From the NCBI GenBank assembly GCA_910583615.1, contig CAJTXP010000010.1, forward strand, positions 1-64,000: a DNA stretch of 64,000 bases. Direction: 5' to 3'. Every line of letters starts with the position of its first letter. Positions within the stretch are counted from its first letter, which is position 1. The stretch comes from an uncultured Lachnospiraceae bacterium. Lineage in GTDB: Bacteria > Bacillota > Clostridia > Lachnospirales > Lachnospiraceae. Shown in pieces: positions 8,329 to 17,025 of this stretch. The notes below the pieces were generated by a model that searched no databases, was not told the DNA's origin, and saw nothing but the letters and a program-made list of their open reading frames with translations. The position numbers and the translations under genes were made by a program.

Positions 8329-9124
8329 TTCGTACCTCCTCAAGAATCTCTTTCAATACTTTAAGCACGCCGTCTCTCTCATAGGATTCTGCAACATGCC
8401 CGGCCGCCGCTTTGATATCCGGATGAGACAGTTCTGAAGCGTAGCTTCTCCCGGCACGTTTCATCATGGAAATATCATTATAATTGTCTCCAAATACCAC
8501 CGTCTCCTCCGGTATGATCCCGTATTTCTCCTGCAGCCACTGAACCGCATTTCCCTTGGTCGACTCAAAATCATTAATGTCAACCCATTTGGCGCCGGAT
8601 ACATGAATCGAAAACCGGTCCTTCCATTTCCCGTATATCTGATCAAAAATCCCCCTGGCGCCATTTTCACAGTACAGACTCAGCTTAATACAGGAATCCA
8701 CATACTCCCCAAGATGTTCAACAACCTTTCCAACGCCCTTATATTCCTCAAACACCAGCCGGTAAAATGCCTCATCGTGATCATCCGTATAATACCCGTC
8801 TTTCATGGAAAGAAGCAGCCGCTGTCCAGAAATGCCTTTCAGATCCTCTAAAAGCAGAAGAAGATCCTCCCTGTTCATCAGCGTCTCTTTTTCCGTTTTC
8901 CCGTTTTTCTGAATGCATGCGCCGTTATCTCCCAGATAATAGATCCTGTCTCTCAGCTCATGAAAAACTGCATCAATGCTGCTGGCCTGTCTTCCGCTCG
9001 CAGCCGCAAACTGTACGCCAAGATCCAAAAGTTCCCGGATCACCGCCATATACTCCGGATTTATGTTACTTCCGCCTTCCGGAACCAGCGTCCCGTCAAT
9101 ATCACTTATAATCAGTCGAATCAT
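8306..9124 (-). CDS. Cof-type HAD-IIB phosphatase
   Basis: A 272-residue cytoplasmic phosphatase of the Cof/YidA branch. The nucleophile motif is IISDIDGTLVPEGG (Asp8, Asp10), motif II is in FAAASGRQ, and the terminal motif is GNAVQWLQEKYGI...VVFGDNYNDISMM. The cap domain between about 85 and 190 is the C2B type. Members dephosphorylate sugar phosphates, flavin or PLP precursors; the substrate cannot be told from sequence. It leads a two-gene operon with the lipoprotein behind a near-consensus promoter. Confidence 0.88.
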   Translation of the reverse strand: MIRLIISDIDGTLVPEGGSNINPEYMAVIRELLDLGVQFAAASGRQASSIDAVFHELRDRIYYLGDNGACIQKNGKTEKETLMNREDLLLLLEDLKGISGQRLLLSMKDGYYTDDHDEAFYRLVFEEYKGVGKVVEHLGEYVDSCIKLSLYCENGARGIFDQIYGKWKDRFSIHVSGAKWVDINDFESTKGNAVQWLQEKYGIIPEETVVFGDNYNDISMMKRAGRSYASELSHPDIKAAAGHVAESYERDGVLKVLKEILEEVRSERQKNI

Positions 9125-9151
9125 TGTTTTCTTTCTTCCTTTACTGTAAAT

Positions 9152-9180
9152 ACTATAACAGTGTAATAGAAAACGTCCAA
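9152..9180 (-). promoter_or_regulatory. Sigma-A promoter of the HAD/lipoprotein operon
   Basis: On the minus strand TTGGAC (9180-9175) and TATAGT (9157-9152) are separated by 17 bases, about 28 bases upstream of the ATG at 9124. Confidence 0.7.
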
Positions 9181-9217
9181 AATCACAATGGATATTTTCT
9201 TAAATTTTAATGATTTT

Positions 9218-9245
9218 TTGCTTTTCATCTCTGCCCGTTTATATT
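9218..9245 (+). promoter_or_regulatory. Probable promoter of the small acidic protein
   Basis: TTGCTT (9218-9223) and TATATT (9240-9245) are 16 bases apart and about 40 bases upstream of the start codon at 9287. Confidence 0.45.
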
Positions 9246-9286
9246 AGAATAGAGAAAAGCCAAACCTGAATGAAAGGAGTAACCTG

Positions 9287-9589
9287 ATGAAAAAAGCATT
9301 TAAAGCACTTACAACCCTTGGAGGAGCCGCCCTCGCAGTCATCGGAGGTATCTTTGTCTACCGCAGATTCTTCGCAAAAGAAGAAGAACTGGAAGAAGCT
9401 TTCGAAGACGACGAACTGTTTGAAGAGGACGAGGAGGACGATATTGCCTCTTTTGATGATGAAGAAGAGATTTTCGAAGAGGAAGAACCATCCCTCCCGC
9501 CTGATGCAGAAAAAACTTCCGTAAAAGAACCCGTTTCCGAAGAAGCAGCAGTCTCTGATCCTGCAGATGAGGATAAGCAGGACGCATAA
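9287..9589 (+). CDS. Small membrane-anchored, highly acidic protein
   Basis: A 100-residue protein with a basic start (MKKAFKALTT), one transmembrane helix (GGAALAVIGGIFVYRRFF, about 12-29) and a cytoplasm-type stop-transfer RR. The rest is a tail made very largely of Glu and Asp (for example EEDEEDD, EEEIFEEEE). The start has a perfect ribosome binding site (AAAGGAG, seven bases upstream). The tail is probably disordered. I do not recognise a family; such proteins occur as short hypotheticals in clostridia. It is monocistronic, with its own promoter and a bidirectional terminator. Confidence 0.75.
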   Translation: MKKAFKALTTLGGAALAVIGGIFVYRRFFAKEEELEEAFEDDELFEEDEEDDIASFDDEEEIFEEEEPSLPPDAEKTSVKEPVSEEAAVSDPADEDKQDA

Positions 9590-9625
9590 ACAGCCGGATA
9601 TATATTCCGCGAACAACAAAAAAAG

Positions 9626-9703
9626 GGTGTCGCAAAACGGCTCCTGCCGGTGTACTCAGTAACGCTGTACAAACTGGCGGCAGTATATTTTGCGGCGCCT
9701 TTT
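9626..9703. terminator. Bidirectional terminator between convergent genes
   Basis: GGTGTCGCAAAA (9626-9637) pairs with TTTTGCGGCGCC (9688-9699), including two G-T pairs, around an inner CTGCCG/CGGCAG stem. A run of seven A lies on the left and TTTT on the right. It can therefore stop both the small acidic gene and the MocR gene. Confidence 0.65.
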
Positions 9704-9704
9704 A

Positions 9705-11108
9705 TCATATCTTTTTTTCCCAGCTTTTTCCAAGAAGCTCTGCCGCTTCGCGGATCTCTCCTTCTTTCATCGTCGCATACCCCAGAATCATCGTTGCCTC
9801 ACAGGAACTTCCATTCAGACTGTATTCTGACAGAGGGTATACACGGATTCCAGCCTTCCAGGCACAGTCGGCCAGTTCCTTCTCTGTTCTTTTATCCGCC
9901 ATCTGCACCAGAAGATGAACGCCGGACCGTTCTCCAAATATTTTTTTGATTCCCTGCATCTGCTTCAGCTGCGCCAGCAGAATATCATGCTTATTCCTGT
10001 ACAGCGCCCGCATTTTGTTCAGATGCCTCTCAAAATATCCCCGTTCCATAAAGAGCTGCAGCATTTTCTGATCTGTTCTGGAAACCGTGCAGGAAAAACT
10101 CCTGCCCACCTGCTCATATCGTTCCAGAAGCCCCGCAGGAAGCACCAGATAGCTGATGCGAAGCGACGGTGTAATGGATTTGGAAAAGGTTCCGATATAG
10201 ATTACCTTCTGACAGGTATCACTCCCCTGCAGCGACGGAATTGGCTTCCCTACATATCGGAATTCACTGTCATAGTCATCTTCTATGATGTATCTTTCTT
10301 CTTTCATGGCCGCCCACTGCAGCAGCTCCTGCCTCCTCCTGACCGGCATCACGATCCCCATCGGATACTGATGCGAAGGCATCACATAGGCGATGTCTGC
10401 TCCGCTTTCCCCAAGTTCCTTCATGTTCATCCCGGATCTGTCCATGGAAACCGTACAGCAGTCATAACCCAGCCTCTGAAAAATATCATAAGCATGCCTG
10501 TATCCCGGACTCTCCATGGCAATTCTCTGCTTTGTACCCAGCATCCTGGAAAGCAGCATCTGCAGATAATCATTTCCTGCACCGATCACAATCTGAGAAG
10601 GCTGTGCATTCACCCCGCGCGCCTGATGCAGATAGCTGCAGATTGCCTTTCTGAGCGCATATTCTCCCTTCGGGTCTCCCAGATGAAACAGTTCCTTCTG
10701 ATCGTCCTTAAGCACCTCCCTGCTCAGTTTTCTCCAGATCGCATAAGGAAAATGATCCAGATCAATTCCATTCGGAGTAAAATCATATCTGCAATTCTCT
10801 GCTTTTTCCTCCGTCCTCTCTTCAGAAACCGACAGGTCCTGCTCCAGATGATACAGTTCGTCCATTTCACAGACAAAATAACCCTTACAGGGAACCGCTT
10901 CTATGTATCCTTCCGACAGAAGCTGTTCATACGCCATCTGCGCCGTGCTCCTGCTCACATCCAGCTGTTCCGCCAGAAGCCTCGTAGACGGCAGCCTTTC
11001 CCCGCACCGAATCCTTCCCTGTCGGATCTCTCCCCTGATATACTCATAAATCTGCTCATACAGGTTCTTCTTTTCGTCTCCGCTCAGACACAGCATGATT
11101 TCATACAT
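9705..11108 (-). CDS. MocR/PdxR-family transcriptional regulator (GntR HTH fused to aminotransferase-like domain)
   Basis: A 467-residue fusion. Residues 10-80 form a GntR-type winged helix (LYEQIYEYIRGEIRQGRIRCGERLPSTRLLAEQLDVSRST). Residues of about 110-460 are a fold-type-I aminotransferase domain with the PLP motifs MPSHQYPMG, IEDDYDSEF and the Schiff-base lysine in TFSKSITPSLRISY. Members use PLP as ligand or amino-adduct sensor and usually control vitamin B6 or amino acid genes, often divergently transcribed. No pdxST or obvious target is next to it here. AGGAGG lies 12 bases upstream of the chosen ATG, a rather long gap. Confidence 0.9.
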   Translation of the reverse strand: MYEIMLCLSGDEKKNLYEQIYEYIRGEIRQGRIRCGERLPSTRLLAEQLDVSRSTAQMAYEQLLSEGYIEAVPCKGYFVCEMDELYHLEQDLSVSEERTEEKAENCRYDFTPNGIDLDHFPYAIWRKLSREVLKDDQKELFHLGDPKGEYALRKAICSYLHQARGVNAQPSQIVIGAGNDYLQMLLSRMLGTKQRIAMESPGYRHAYDIFQRLGYDCCTVSMDRSGMNMKELGESGADIAYVMPSHQYPMGIVMPVRRRQELLQWAAMKEERYIIEDDYDSEFRYVGKPIPSLQGSDTCQKVIYIGTFSKSITPSLRISYLVLPAGLLERYEQVGRSFSCTVSRTDQKMLQLFMERGYFERHLNKMRALYRNKHDILLAQLKQMQGIKKIFGERSGVHLLVQMADKRTEKELADCAWKAGIRVYPLSEYSLNGSSCEATMILGYATMKEGEIREAAELLGKSWEKKI

Positions 11109-11181
11109 AATGCAGAAGCACCTCCTGTACCATTCTGCAAATTGTTATATTGACAAAATCCATGAAAAAATCGTTATAGGG

Positions 11182-12255
11182 CTATATGAACTTTTTTACC
11201 ACTGGAATCTGCTTGAGAATTAATGTAATGACAGCACCAAACATGCAAGCTAACAAAATCCAGATCCAACAGGCCGGAAGTGTATGAATATACGGTCTTA
11301 ACCAAATAAAAATCTGCCTTGTTTCAAGCCTGCATATCTGTTCAATCAAATAAATTCCAAATGTAGTTCCTCCTAAAACCGCAATTACCCTACAGGCTTT
11401 GTTGCTTGGTTCAATATTTATAAACCACATTTTTATACAATAAAAAACCGTAAATGCCGGAAGAAAAATGAATGTTTCAAAAAATGTATCGCAGATGCCT
11501 TCAGCCCACTCATCAAACATTGTACATTTATACTGGGTCATTAAACAAGAAACAATAATCGACGTAATGCTCGCAGCTACTAATACTAAACATTTTTTTC
11601 GTGTAAATACTTTTTCAGGCTTTTGGTCAATATAATATCCTGCTAATGGATAAAAAACATAATTAACAGTAATAAAAAAGGAAAAAAAGCCATTATGCCC
11701 TGCTGCTCCTTTAAACAAAAGAAAATCTATAATAGAAAGACTTTGCATAATACCAAACATTAAAAACATCCATTTGTAATCTGCATCTGTCATGTTTTTA
11801 GCCATTTTTCTGAGCAATGGAAGCATGAGGATATATGCCAAATAAACATATAAATACCAATATGCCGTAATCATATTGGTAGTATATAATTTTTTCAAGA
11901 ACTGACCTATAGACATTTCCTGTGGTTCAAGACGCAGACAGGTATATAAATATACGACCGCAGAACCTGCAGTCAAAACAATTACATACTTTAAAAATCG
12001 TTTCACCAGCAAATCCCTATATGACTCTTCTTTTCCTAAAAGAAGAGCACCAGAAGCCATAAAAAATAAAGGAACCGCAATTTTGATCAATACTGCATTG
12101 AACATATACAGCATATATAATTTTGAAGTACGCGCAATTGTAAAAAGGAGAAATCCGTCTTCATGTGTATGATTAAATAAGACCATGTAAATAGCTATAA
12201 TCTTTAAAAAATCTATGTATATTTTTCGTTTCTTTTGCACTTCACTGCTTCTCAT
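11182..12255 (-). CDS. Integral membrane acyltransferase (acyltransferase_3/OafA-like)
   Basis: A 357-residue protein with about ten transmembrane helices. The N terminus (RKIYIDFLKIIAIYMVLFNHTHEDGFLLF) carries the family's catalytic histidine in helix 1. Such enzymes O-acylate surface polysaccharides or lipids. The gene is visibly much more AT-rich than glnS and the MocR gene on either side and is preceded by a structured repeat region. That suggests recent acquisition. The ribosome binding site is poor. Whether it is transcribed from glnS read-through or from its own promoter is unclear. The acceptor is unknown. Confidence 0.85.
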   Translation of the reverse strand: MRSSEVQKKRKIYIDFLKIIAIYMVLFNHTHEDGFLLFTIARTSKLYMLYMFNAVLIKIAVPLFFMASGALLLGKEESYRDLLVKRFLKYVIVLTAGSAVVYLYTCLRLEPQEMSIGQFLKKLYTTNMITAYWYLYVYLAYILMLPLLRKMAKNMTDADYKWMFLMFGIMQSLSIIDFLLFKGAAGHNGFFSFFITVNYVFYPLAGYYIDQKPEKVFTRKKCLVLVAASITSIIVSCLMTQYKCTMFDEWAEGICDTFFETFIFLPAFTVFYCIKMWFINIEPSNKACRVIAVLGGTTFGIYLIEQICRLETRQIFIWLRPYIHTLPACWIWILLACMFGAVITLILKQIPVVKKFI

Positions 12256-12325
12256 GAGTCTTTTTATAACCTTTCCAAATTTTTCATATCGTCCATATTC
12301 TTATTTTTATAAATGCAAATATTTA

Positions 12326-12460
12326 CAGGCAGTATCCGACTATTTATACTGGCGGACAACAGAATTTGTCAGTAACGCAGACTCACGAGCGTCGATGTCC
12401 AAAGTTTTGTGGAAAAGTTTATCGCTCGTGAGTATAGTTAATATAGTCGAATACCGCCTG
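12326..12460. repeat. Structured 135-bp element with outer inverted repeats and an inner stem-loop
   Basis: CAGGCAGTATCCGACTAT (12326-12343) is the near-complement of ATAGTCGAATACCGCCTG (12443-12460): 16 of 18 positions pair normally. The two ends enclose copy B of the dispersed stem-loop repeat. The layout resembles a small non-autonomous mobile element (MITE) but no target-site duplication was found. It fills the gap between glnS and the AT-rich acyltransferase gene. Confidence 0.55.
12364..12437 (-). repeat. Dispersed stem-loop repeat, copy B
   Basis: Stem ACTCACGAGCG (12381-12391) and CGCTCGTGAGT (12423-12433) with a 31-base loop holding CAAAGTTTTGTGGAAAAGTT. Compared with copy A at 7252-7325, a T-A pair in the stem has become C-G on both strands at once, while the loop differs only by transitions at four or five positions. 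It lies 47 bases downstream of the glnS stop. Confidence 0.75.
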
Positions 12461-12479
12461 ATAAGCCATAAGGCAAATA

Positions 12480-14141
12480 CTATTTCGGCAGCTTGAACGA
12501 GCTCTTCAGCGACACGATCCGGTTGAACACCAGCGCATCCTCCCTGGAGTCCTTTGCATCCACGCAGAAAAACCCATTCCGCACGAACTGGAAGCTGTCA
12601 TAGGCCTTCACATCCTTAAGCGCCGGCTCCAGTTTCGCCTGCACTACCTTTAAAGAATCCGGATTAATATTCATGCTTCCGTCCTCGTTGTATACTCCCT
12701 TCTCCTCATCGATCAGGTTCTCATACAGACGAACCTCTGCATCTACTGCACAGGCTGCCGGAACCCAGTGGATCGTTCCCTTAACCTTCCTTCCGGTAAA
12801 GCCGCTGCCCGCCTTTGTCTCCGGATCATACGTGCAGTGGACTTCCACGACTTTCCCGTTTTCATCCTTAACAAAGCTTTCGCATTTCACAAAATACGCA
12901 TGCATCAGGCGGACTTCATTGCCCGGGAAGAGACGGAAATACTTCTTCGGCGGCTCTTCCATAAAGTCATCCCGCTCGATATACAGCTCCCTGCCAAACG
13001 GAATCTGCCTTGTTCCGAGCGCTTCATTTTCCAGATTGTTCGCCGCATCCAGATACTCTACTTCTCCTTCCGGATAGTTGTCGATAATCAGTTTGATGGG
13101 ATCCAGCACCGCCATCATGCGGGAACGCTTCATCTTCAGATCTTCCCGGATACAGTACTCCAGCATGGCGTAGTCCACAGAACTCTGTCCCTTTGCCACG
13201 CCGCACAGTTCCACGAACATCTGCAGGGATTCCGGCGTAAAGCCACGGCGGCGCAGAGCTGCGATGGACACCAGGCGGGGATCATCCCAGCCGTCCACAA
13301 TGCCGTCCTCCACCAGCTTCTTGATATAGCGTTTGCCGGTCACCACATTGGTCAGATACAGCTTGGCAAACTCGATCTGCCTTGGGGGATTGGGATACTC
13401 CAGTTCCCTCACTACCCAGTCATAAAGAGGACGATGATCCTCGAATTCCAGCGTGCAGATGGAGTGCGTAATGCCTTCTATGGCGTCCTCAATCGGATGG
13501 GCAAAATCATACATGGGGTAGATACACCATGTATCCCCCGTATTGTGATGACTCATATGCGCCACGCGATAGATGACCGGATCCCGCATATTCATATTGG
13601 GTGACGCCATATCGATCTTTGCACGAAGCACTTTCTCCCCGTCCTTATAGACTCCGTTCTTCATATCCTCGAACAGCTTCAGGTTCTCTTCCACTGTGCG
13701 GTCTCTGTACGGGCTGTTTTTCCCCGGCTCTTTTAACGTTCCGCGGTATTCGCGGATCTCTTCTGCCGTCAGGTCGCATACATATGCTTTCCCTTTTTTG
13801 ATCAGCTTCACCGCCGCTTCATACATCTGCTGAAAATAGTCGGACGCAAAAAAAAGCCTGTCCTCCCAGTCCGCGCCCAGCCACTGGATATCACGCTTGA
13901 TCGCATCCACGAATTCCGTCCGCTCTTTGGTCGGATTCGTATCGTCAAACCGCATATTGAACTTTCCGTTATACTTCTTTGCCAGCCCGTAATTCAGCAG
14001 GATGGATTTGGCATGTCCAATATGCAGATACCCGTTCGGTTCCGGCGGAAAGCGCGTGTGAACATGATCGTAGACGCCCTCTGCAAGATCCTTGTCAATC
14101 TCTATTTCAATAAAATTTTTGGAAACAACTTCGTTCTCCAT
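12480..14141 (-). CDS. glnS: Glutaminyl-tRNA synthetase
   Basis: A 553-residue class I aminoacyl-tRNA synthetase that charges tRNA-Gln with glutamine. The HIGH motif is intact (HIGH, residues 40-43). GlnRS-specific sequences are present ([52 protein letters not shown]). The second class I signature, normally MSKR before GWDDPR, reads VTGKR here, a divergent but recognisable form. The C-terminal half is the two-barrel anticodon-binding region. The ATG follows GAGGAGG, with a near-consensus promoter. The gene is monocistronic or followed by the acyltransferase. Confidence 0.95.
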   Translation of the reverse strand: MENEVVSKNFIEIEIDKDLAEGVYDHVHTRFPPEPNGYLHIGHAKSILLNYGLAKKYNGKFNMRFDDTNPTKERTEFVDAIKRDIQWLGADWEDRLFFASDYFQQMYEAAVKLIKKGKAYVCDLTAEEIREYRGTLKEPGKNSPYRDRTVEENLKLFEDMKNGVYKDGEKVLRAKIDMASPNMNMRDPVIYRVAHMSHHNTGDTWCIYPMYDFAHPIEDAIEGITHSICTLEFEDHRPLYDWVVRELEYPNPPRQIEFAKLYLTNVVTGKRYIKKLVEDGIVDGWDDPRLVSIAALRRRGFTPESLQMFVELCGVAKGQSSVDYAMLEYCIREDLKMKRSRMMAVLDPIKLIIDNYPEGEVEYLDAANNLENEALGTRQIPFGRELYIERDDFMEEPPKKYFRLFPGNEVRLMHAYFVKCESFVKDENGKVVEVHCTYDPETKAGSGFTGRKVKGTIHWVPAACAVDAEVRLYENLIDEEKGVYNEDGSMNINPDSLKVVQAKLEPALKDVKAYDSFQFVRNGFFCVDAKDSREDALVFNRIVSLKSSFKLPK

Positions 14142-14184
14142 AACAGGTTCCTCCTCGTTTTCTATCTGTCTCTAAAGCGTTTTT

Positions 14185-14213
14185 ATCATAGCATACTGCC
14201 ATGATGGTTGCAA
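14185..14213 (-). promoter_or_regulatory. Sigma-A promoter of glnS
   Basis: On the minus strand TTGCAA (14213-14208) and TATGAT (14190-14185) are 17 bases apart, about 45 bases upstream of the ATG at 14141. Confidence 0.7.
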
Positions 14214-14243
14214 GAATTACAAAAAATTATTTCCCGTTCCGCC

Positions 14244-14272
14244 GTCCGATACACTCCATACGAGCGCAGATC
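14244..14272. repeat. 29-bp exact copy of one arm segment of the hairpin at 25.7 kb
   Basis: This stretch, beginning GTCCGATACACTCC, is identical to 25766-25794 in the right arm of the large hairpin. It runs into the stop codon of the gene at 14271. It has the same orientation relative to that gene as the full copy has relative to thrS. Confidence 0.8.
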
Positions 14273-15494
14273 ACAGAGGCTCCGGGCGCTGACTCCCGTG
14301 AAAAGCAACTCCAGAAATCATCTCCTCTGTGACTTTCTGCACCCTCTTCTTATACTCTTCCGAAGAGACATACAGTTCCTCCTGAAACCGTTCCACCATC
14401 TGTTCAAATGCCGACGCCTCAAACACCTGCTTCAGGGCCGCCTCCAGTTCACCGGCATTCTTTACAACCGGGAAGGTTTTCTTCACCTGATATCCCAGAG
14501 AGCAGGCGCCAACCTTCTCGTCCGGAAACTCGCTGACAATCACCTTTTTTCCCGCCAGAATTGCCAGAGACATCATGGTAGAATAATCCACGACAGCCAC
14601 ATCGCTTGCCATAATATACGGAATCCAGTCTTCTCCGGGCGAACGGACCAGAAAACCCTTTTCCCGCTGCTGGTCCACCAATGCTCCCATTGGCTTTATT
14701 TCCGGATTATATTCCTGATATTCCCTGGGATGAATGGAAAAGATAAAAGAATACTGATCCTTCAGCCTGTCACATATGTCAAACAGCTCTTCTCCCAGAA
14801 CATGAAACAGACTTTCCCGATTCCAGGAACCGAAAAAACTTACAACCGGCCGATCCGCCGGGAGCTGGAACTGTTCTCTGTACTGAGCCCCTTTTTCTGA
14901 CTCTGCTTTTATCTTCCCTGCAAAACGGTACCCGGTATGACAGATGAGATCTTCAAACTTTCGGTCGCTTTCTTTCATAAGGGCTGCAATCCTTCTGTTT
15001 GGTTCCAGTACTTTATCAAACAGAAATTCCCCATGCTCATCATAACTCTCCGGTCCATAATCATATACCGTCTTTCCCCCGTCATAACTGACGTTGGATA
15101 TTCCGTGTCCGATATATAAAAGAGGGATCGTCCCTTTAAACAGCCAGAACGGATAGTCCAGATCTGCGCAAACGATCAGGTCCCAGTATCTGCCAAACAT
15201 CTGCCACAGGTGCTGAAGCGGCTTGATCTTCTTTCCTCGAAACAGCGTATCCTCCAGCCTGTGTTCCGCCCCGTCTGCATACCCGCTGCCAAAAAAGACA
15301 GAAAACCGATAACCGTCTTCCTCCACCTGTTCCACATAATTCAGCAGATGCTCTTCCATCGTGGAAGAGTTGCAGAACAGCAGGATCCGGCACGCTTCTC
15401 TTTTTTTTCTCCGTTTCTGATTGAGCAGACGGGAAATCCATTTGCCCGAATATTTATACAGAAAAAGAAATTTTCTTCCTATCCACCTATTCAT
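14271..15494 (-). CDS. CDP-glycerol glycerophosphotransferase-like enzyme (GT-B fold)
   Basis: A 407-residue protein without membrane spans. It matches the C-terminal pattern of TagB/TagF-type polyolphosphate transferases: an FFGSWN segment, FSIHPREYQEY, DVAVVDYSTMMSLAILAGKKVIVSEFP and the closing helices. Such enzymes add glycerol- or ribitol-phosphate, or related groups, to wall or capsule polymers on the inner face of the membrane. It overlaps the flippase gene upstream by eight bases, which places it in a surface-polymer unit. The last residues (SQRPEPL) are encoded by a sequence shared with the 25.7 kb hairpin repeat, so the C terminus may have been altered by that repeat. Exact donor unknown. 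Confidence 0.7.
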   Translation of the reverse strand: MNRWIGRKFLFLYKYSGKWISRLLNQKRRKKREACRILLFCNSSTMEEHLLNYVEQVEEDGYRFSVFFGSGYADGAEHRLEDTLFRGKKIKPLQHLWQMFGRYWDLIVCADLDYPFWLFKGTIPLLYIGHGISNVSYDGGKTVYDYGPESYDEHGEFLFDKVLEPNRRIAALMKESDRKFEDLICHTGYRFAGKIKAESEKGAQYREQFQLPADRPVVSFFGSWNRESLFHVLGEELFDICDRLKDQYSFIFSIHPREYQEYNPEIKPMGALVDQQREKGFLVRSPGEDWIPYIMASDVAVVDYSTMMSLAILAGKKVIVSEFPDEKVGACSLGYQVKKTFPVVKNAGELEAALKQVFEASAFEQMVERFQEELYVSSEEYKKRVQKVTEEMISGVAFHGSQRPEPL

Positions 15495-16929
15495 GATTTC
15501 GCTTCCTCCAGATCATCTGAATCATATCGTTCCGGTTCTTCCAAAGATACCAGAAAAGCCCTGCCAGCAGAAATATTCTTGCCAGTGCAAACGGGTATAA
15601 CAGAGGAGTCACTACCGCTGTAGCCAGCACTCCGCATCCCATAAGAACCAGCTTTTTCATATCATAAACGGAACTTCCCGTCACTTTTCTCATCGCCACA
15701 TAAGCCCATAATACTTCTACCAGATATGCTGCAAGCGTTGTATATCCTGCTGCAAGATATCCAACCGCCGGAATAAAAACCATATTCAGAATAAAATTGG
15801 CCACCGCTGCCGCCACTCCCGCTCCCATCACATATTTTGGCTTTTTATGATAGTAGATTACATTTGAGAAAATGCTGAAGATGGACATATAGAAGACCCC
15901 GCCTACAATCGCAGGAATCACATACATTCCTTCTCCATAGCTGGAAGGCGCCAGAAACGCGATCACTTCCGGAGCCATCAGCATAATCATAATGCATATG
16001 GACGCATACGCCATAATGACAGGATTGACAAACTCCGACAACGTATGCATTCTTTTTTCTTCACAGCGTTTATAGATGGTCGGAATCATCGTCGCGTTTA
16101 CGGAAGACCAGATAATGTTTACGACTGCGGACATGGTGTAGGCAATCCCATAGATTCCCGCCTTGTCCTCACCGCAGTAATGGGCAATCATCAGCCGGTC
16201 GCTGCTGCTTAGAATATAAGTGGACAGAAAATACGGAATCAGCGGAAGATTATAAAGAAGCGCATATTTCCAGTATTTCCATTTTGGAGCGCCTTTTGAC
16301 CGGAATATGGTAACCAGATAACAGCCTGCGCAGATCAACAGCGTCATCAACTGCGCACCGACAATCCTGGCCTCTACCTTTGCCCCGGGGAACAAAAAGA
16401 TCCCGGCGATCGCACACACCGGAGAAAAGACCATGACCAGAAGCATGAACACGCAGAGCAGCCGATACTTAAAATCAAATCTCTGCCTGGTTTTCCAGAA
16501 TTCAAAAGCCGGTTCCAGAAGAAATGTGAAAAACATGAACAGAATCAGATGGTCGGACACATTCAGGAATCGGAATACATATTTGTTCACTATAAAGACT
16601 ACGGCAAAAACAAAGAGCGTAATCACATTCGACAGCGTCAGCATGGAAAATGTAAAATGGTCTCGGTCATTTTTATACTCGGTAATCCCATTATAAAAAA
16701 CATTATTGCACAGTCCGAACATCGCAAAAATTCCAATCACGTCCAGCCACGAAGAATAGACCGTGATCCTTCCATACTCCTCTGTTGTCAGCAGCCTTGT
16801 AAAAATCGGCGCTGTCAGAAAAGAGATCCCTTTCTGCATAAAATTTACAGCCATAAACGCCATGGATGCCCTCACCTGGACGGACATCTGCCGAACTGCC
16901 TGAACTCCCTTTTTCACCAAAGCTCTCAT
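15487..16929 (-). CDS. Polysaccharide flippase (Wzx/MATE-like)
   Basis: A 480-residue protein with about 12-14 transmembrane helices of the oligosaccharide flippase family. The typical N-terminal pattern (SMAFMAVNFMQKGISFLTAPIFTRLLTTEEYGRITVYSS) is present. It moves lipid-linked repeat units across the membrane. I start it at the ATG at 16929, preceded by AGGAAG. The longer open frame runs into the tRNA-Thr gene and cannot be right. A 10-bp perfect palindrome at 16957-16981 lies just upstream. The gene overlaps the CDP-glycerol-transferase-like gene. Confidence 0.88.
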   Translation of the reverse strand: MRALVKKGVQAVRQMSVQVRASMAFMAVNFMQKGISFLTAPIFTRLLTTEEYGRITVYSSWLDVIGIFAMFGLCNNVFYNGITEYKNDRDHFTFSMLTLSNVITLFVFAVVFIVNKYVFRFLNVSDHLILFMFFTFLLEPAFEFWKTRQRFDFKYRLLCVFMLLVMVFSPVCAIAGIFLFPGAKVEARIVGAQLMTLLICAGCYLVTIFRSKGAPKWKYWKYALLYNLPLIPYFLSTYILSSSDRLMIAHYCGEDKAGIYGIAYTMSAVVNIIWSSVNATMIPTIYKRCEEKRMHTLSEFVNPVIMAYASICIMIMLMAPEVIAFLAPSSYGEGMYVIPAIVGGVFYMSIFSIFSNVIYYHKKPKYVMGAGVAAAVANFILNMVFIPAVGYLAAGYTTLAAYLVEVLWAYVAMRKVTGSSVYDMKKLVLMGCGVLATAVVTPLLYPFALARIFLLAGLFWYLWKNRNDMIQMIWRKRNHE

Positions 16930-16956
16930 CTGTATCTTCCTTTTCCAGAATACATG

Positions 16957-16981
16957 ATTATTGAAAGTGTTTTTCAATAAT
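16957..16981. promoter_or_regulatory. Perfect palindrome upstream of the flippase gene, candidate operator
   Basis: ATTATTGAAA and TTTCAATAAT are perfect complements around a five-base spacer, 28 bases upstream of the start codon. There is no T-run, so it does not look like a terminator. A weak promoter (TTGAAA, 17 bases, TGTATT on the minus strand) overlaps it. Confidence 0.4.
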
Positions 16982-16988
16982 ATATACG

Positions 16989-17018
16989 AAAAAAGCGGAA
17001 ATTCTATTGAATCTCCGC
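16989..17018 (-). terminator. Terminator of tRNA-Thr
   Basis: On the minus strand GCGGA and TCCGC, with GATTC/GAATT inside, form a hairpin (17018-16995) followed by TTTTTT (16994-16989). It is directly downstream of the tRNA 3' end. Confidence 0.75.
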
Positions 17019-17025
17019 TCTCCAA

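Noticed and set aside
10000..11153. Long plus-strand open frame opposite the MocR gene
   Set aside because: It is antisense to a clear MocR protein, lacks a ribosome binding site and has a composition typical of a shadow frame.
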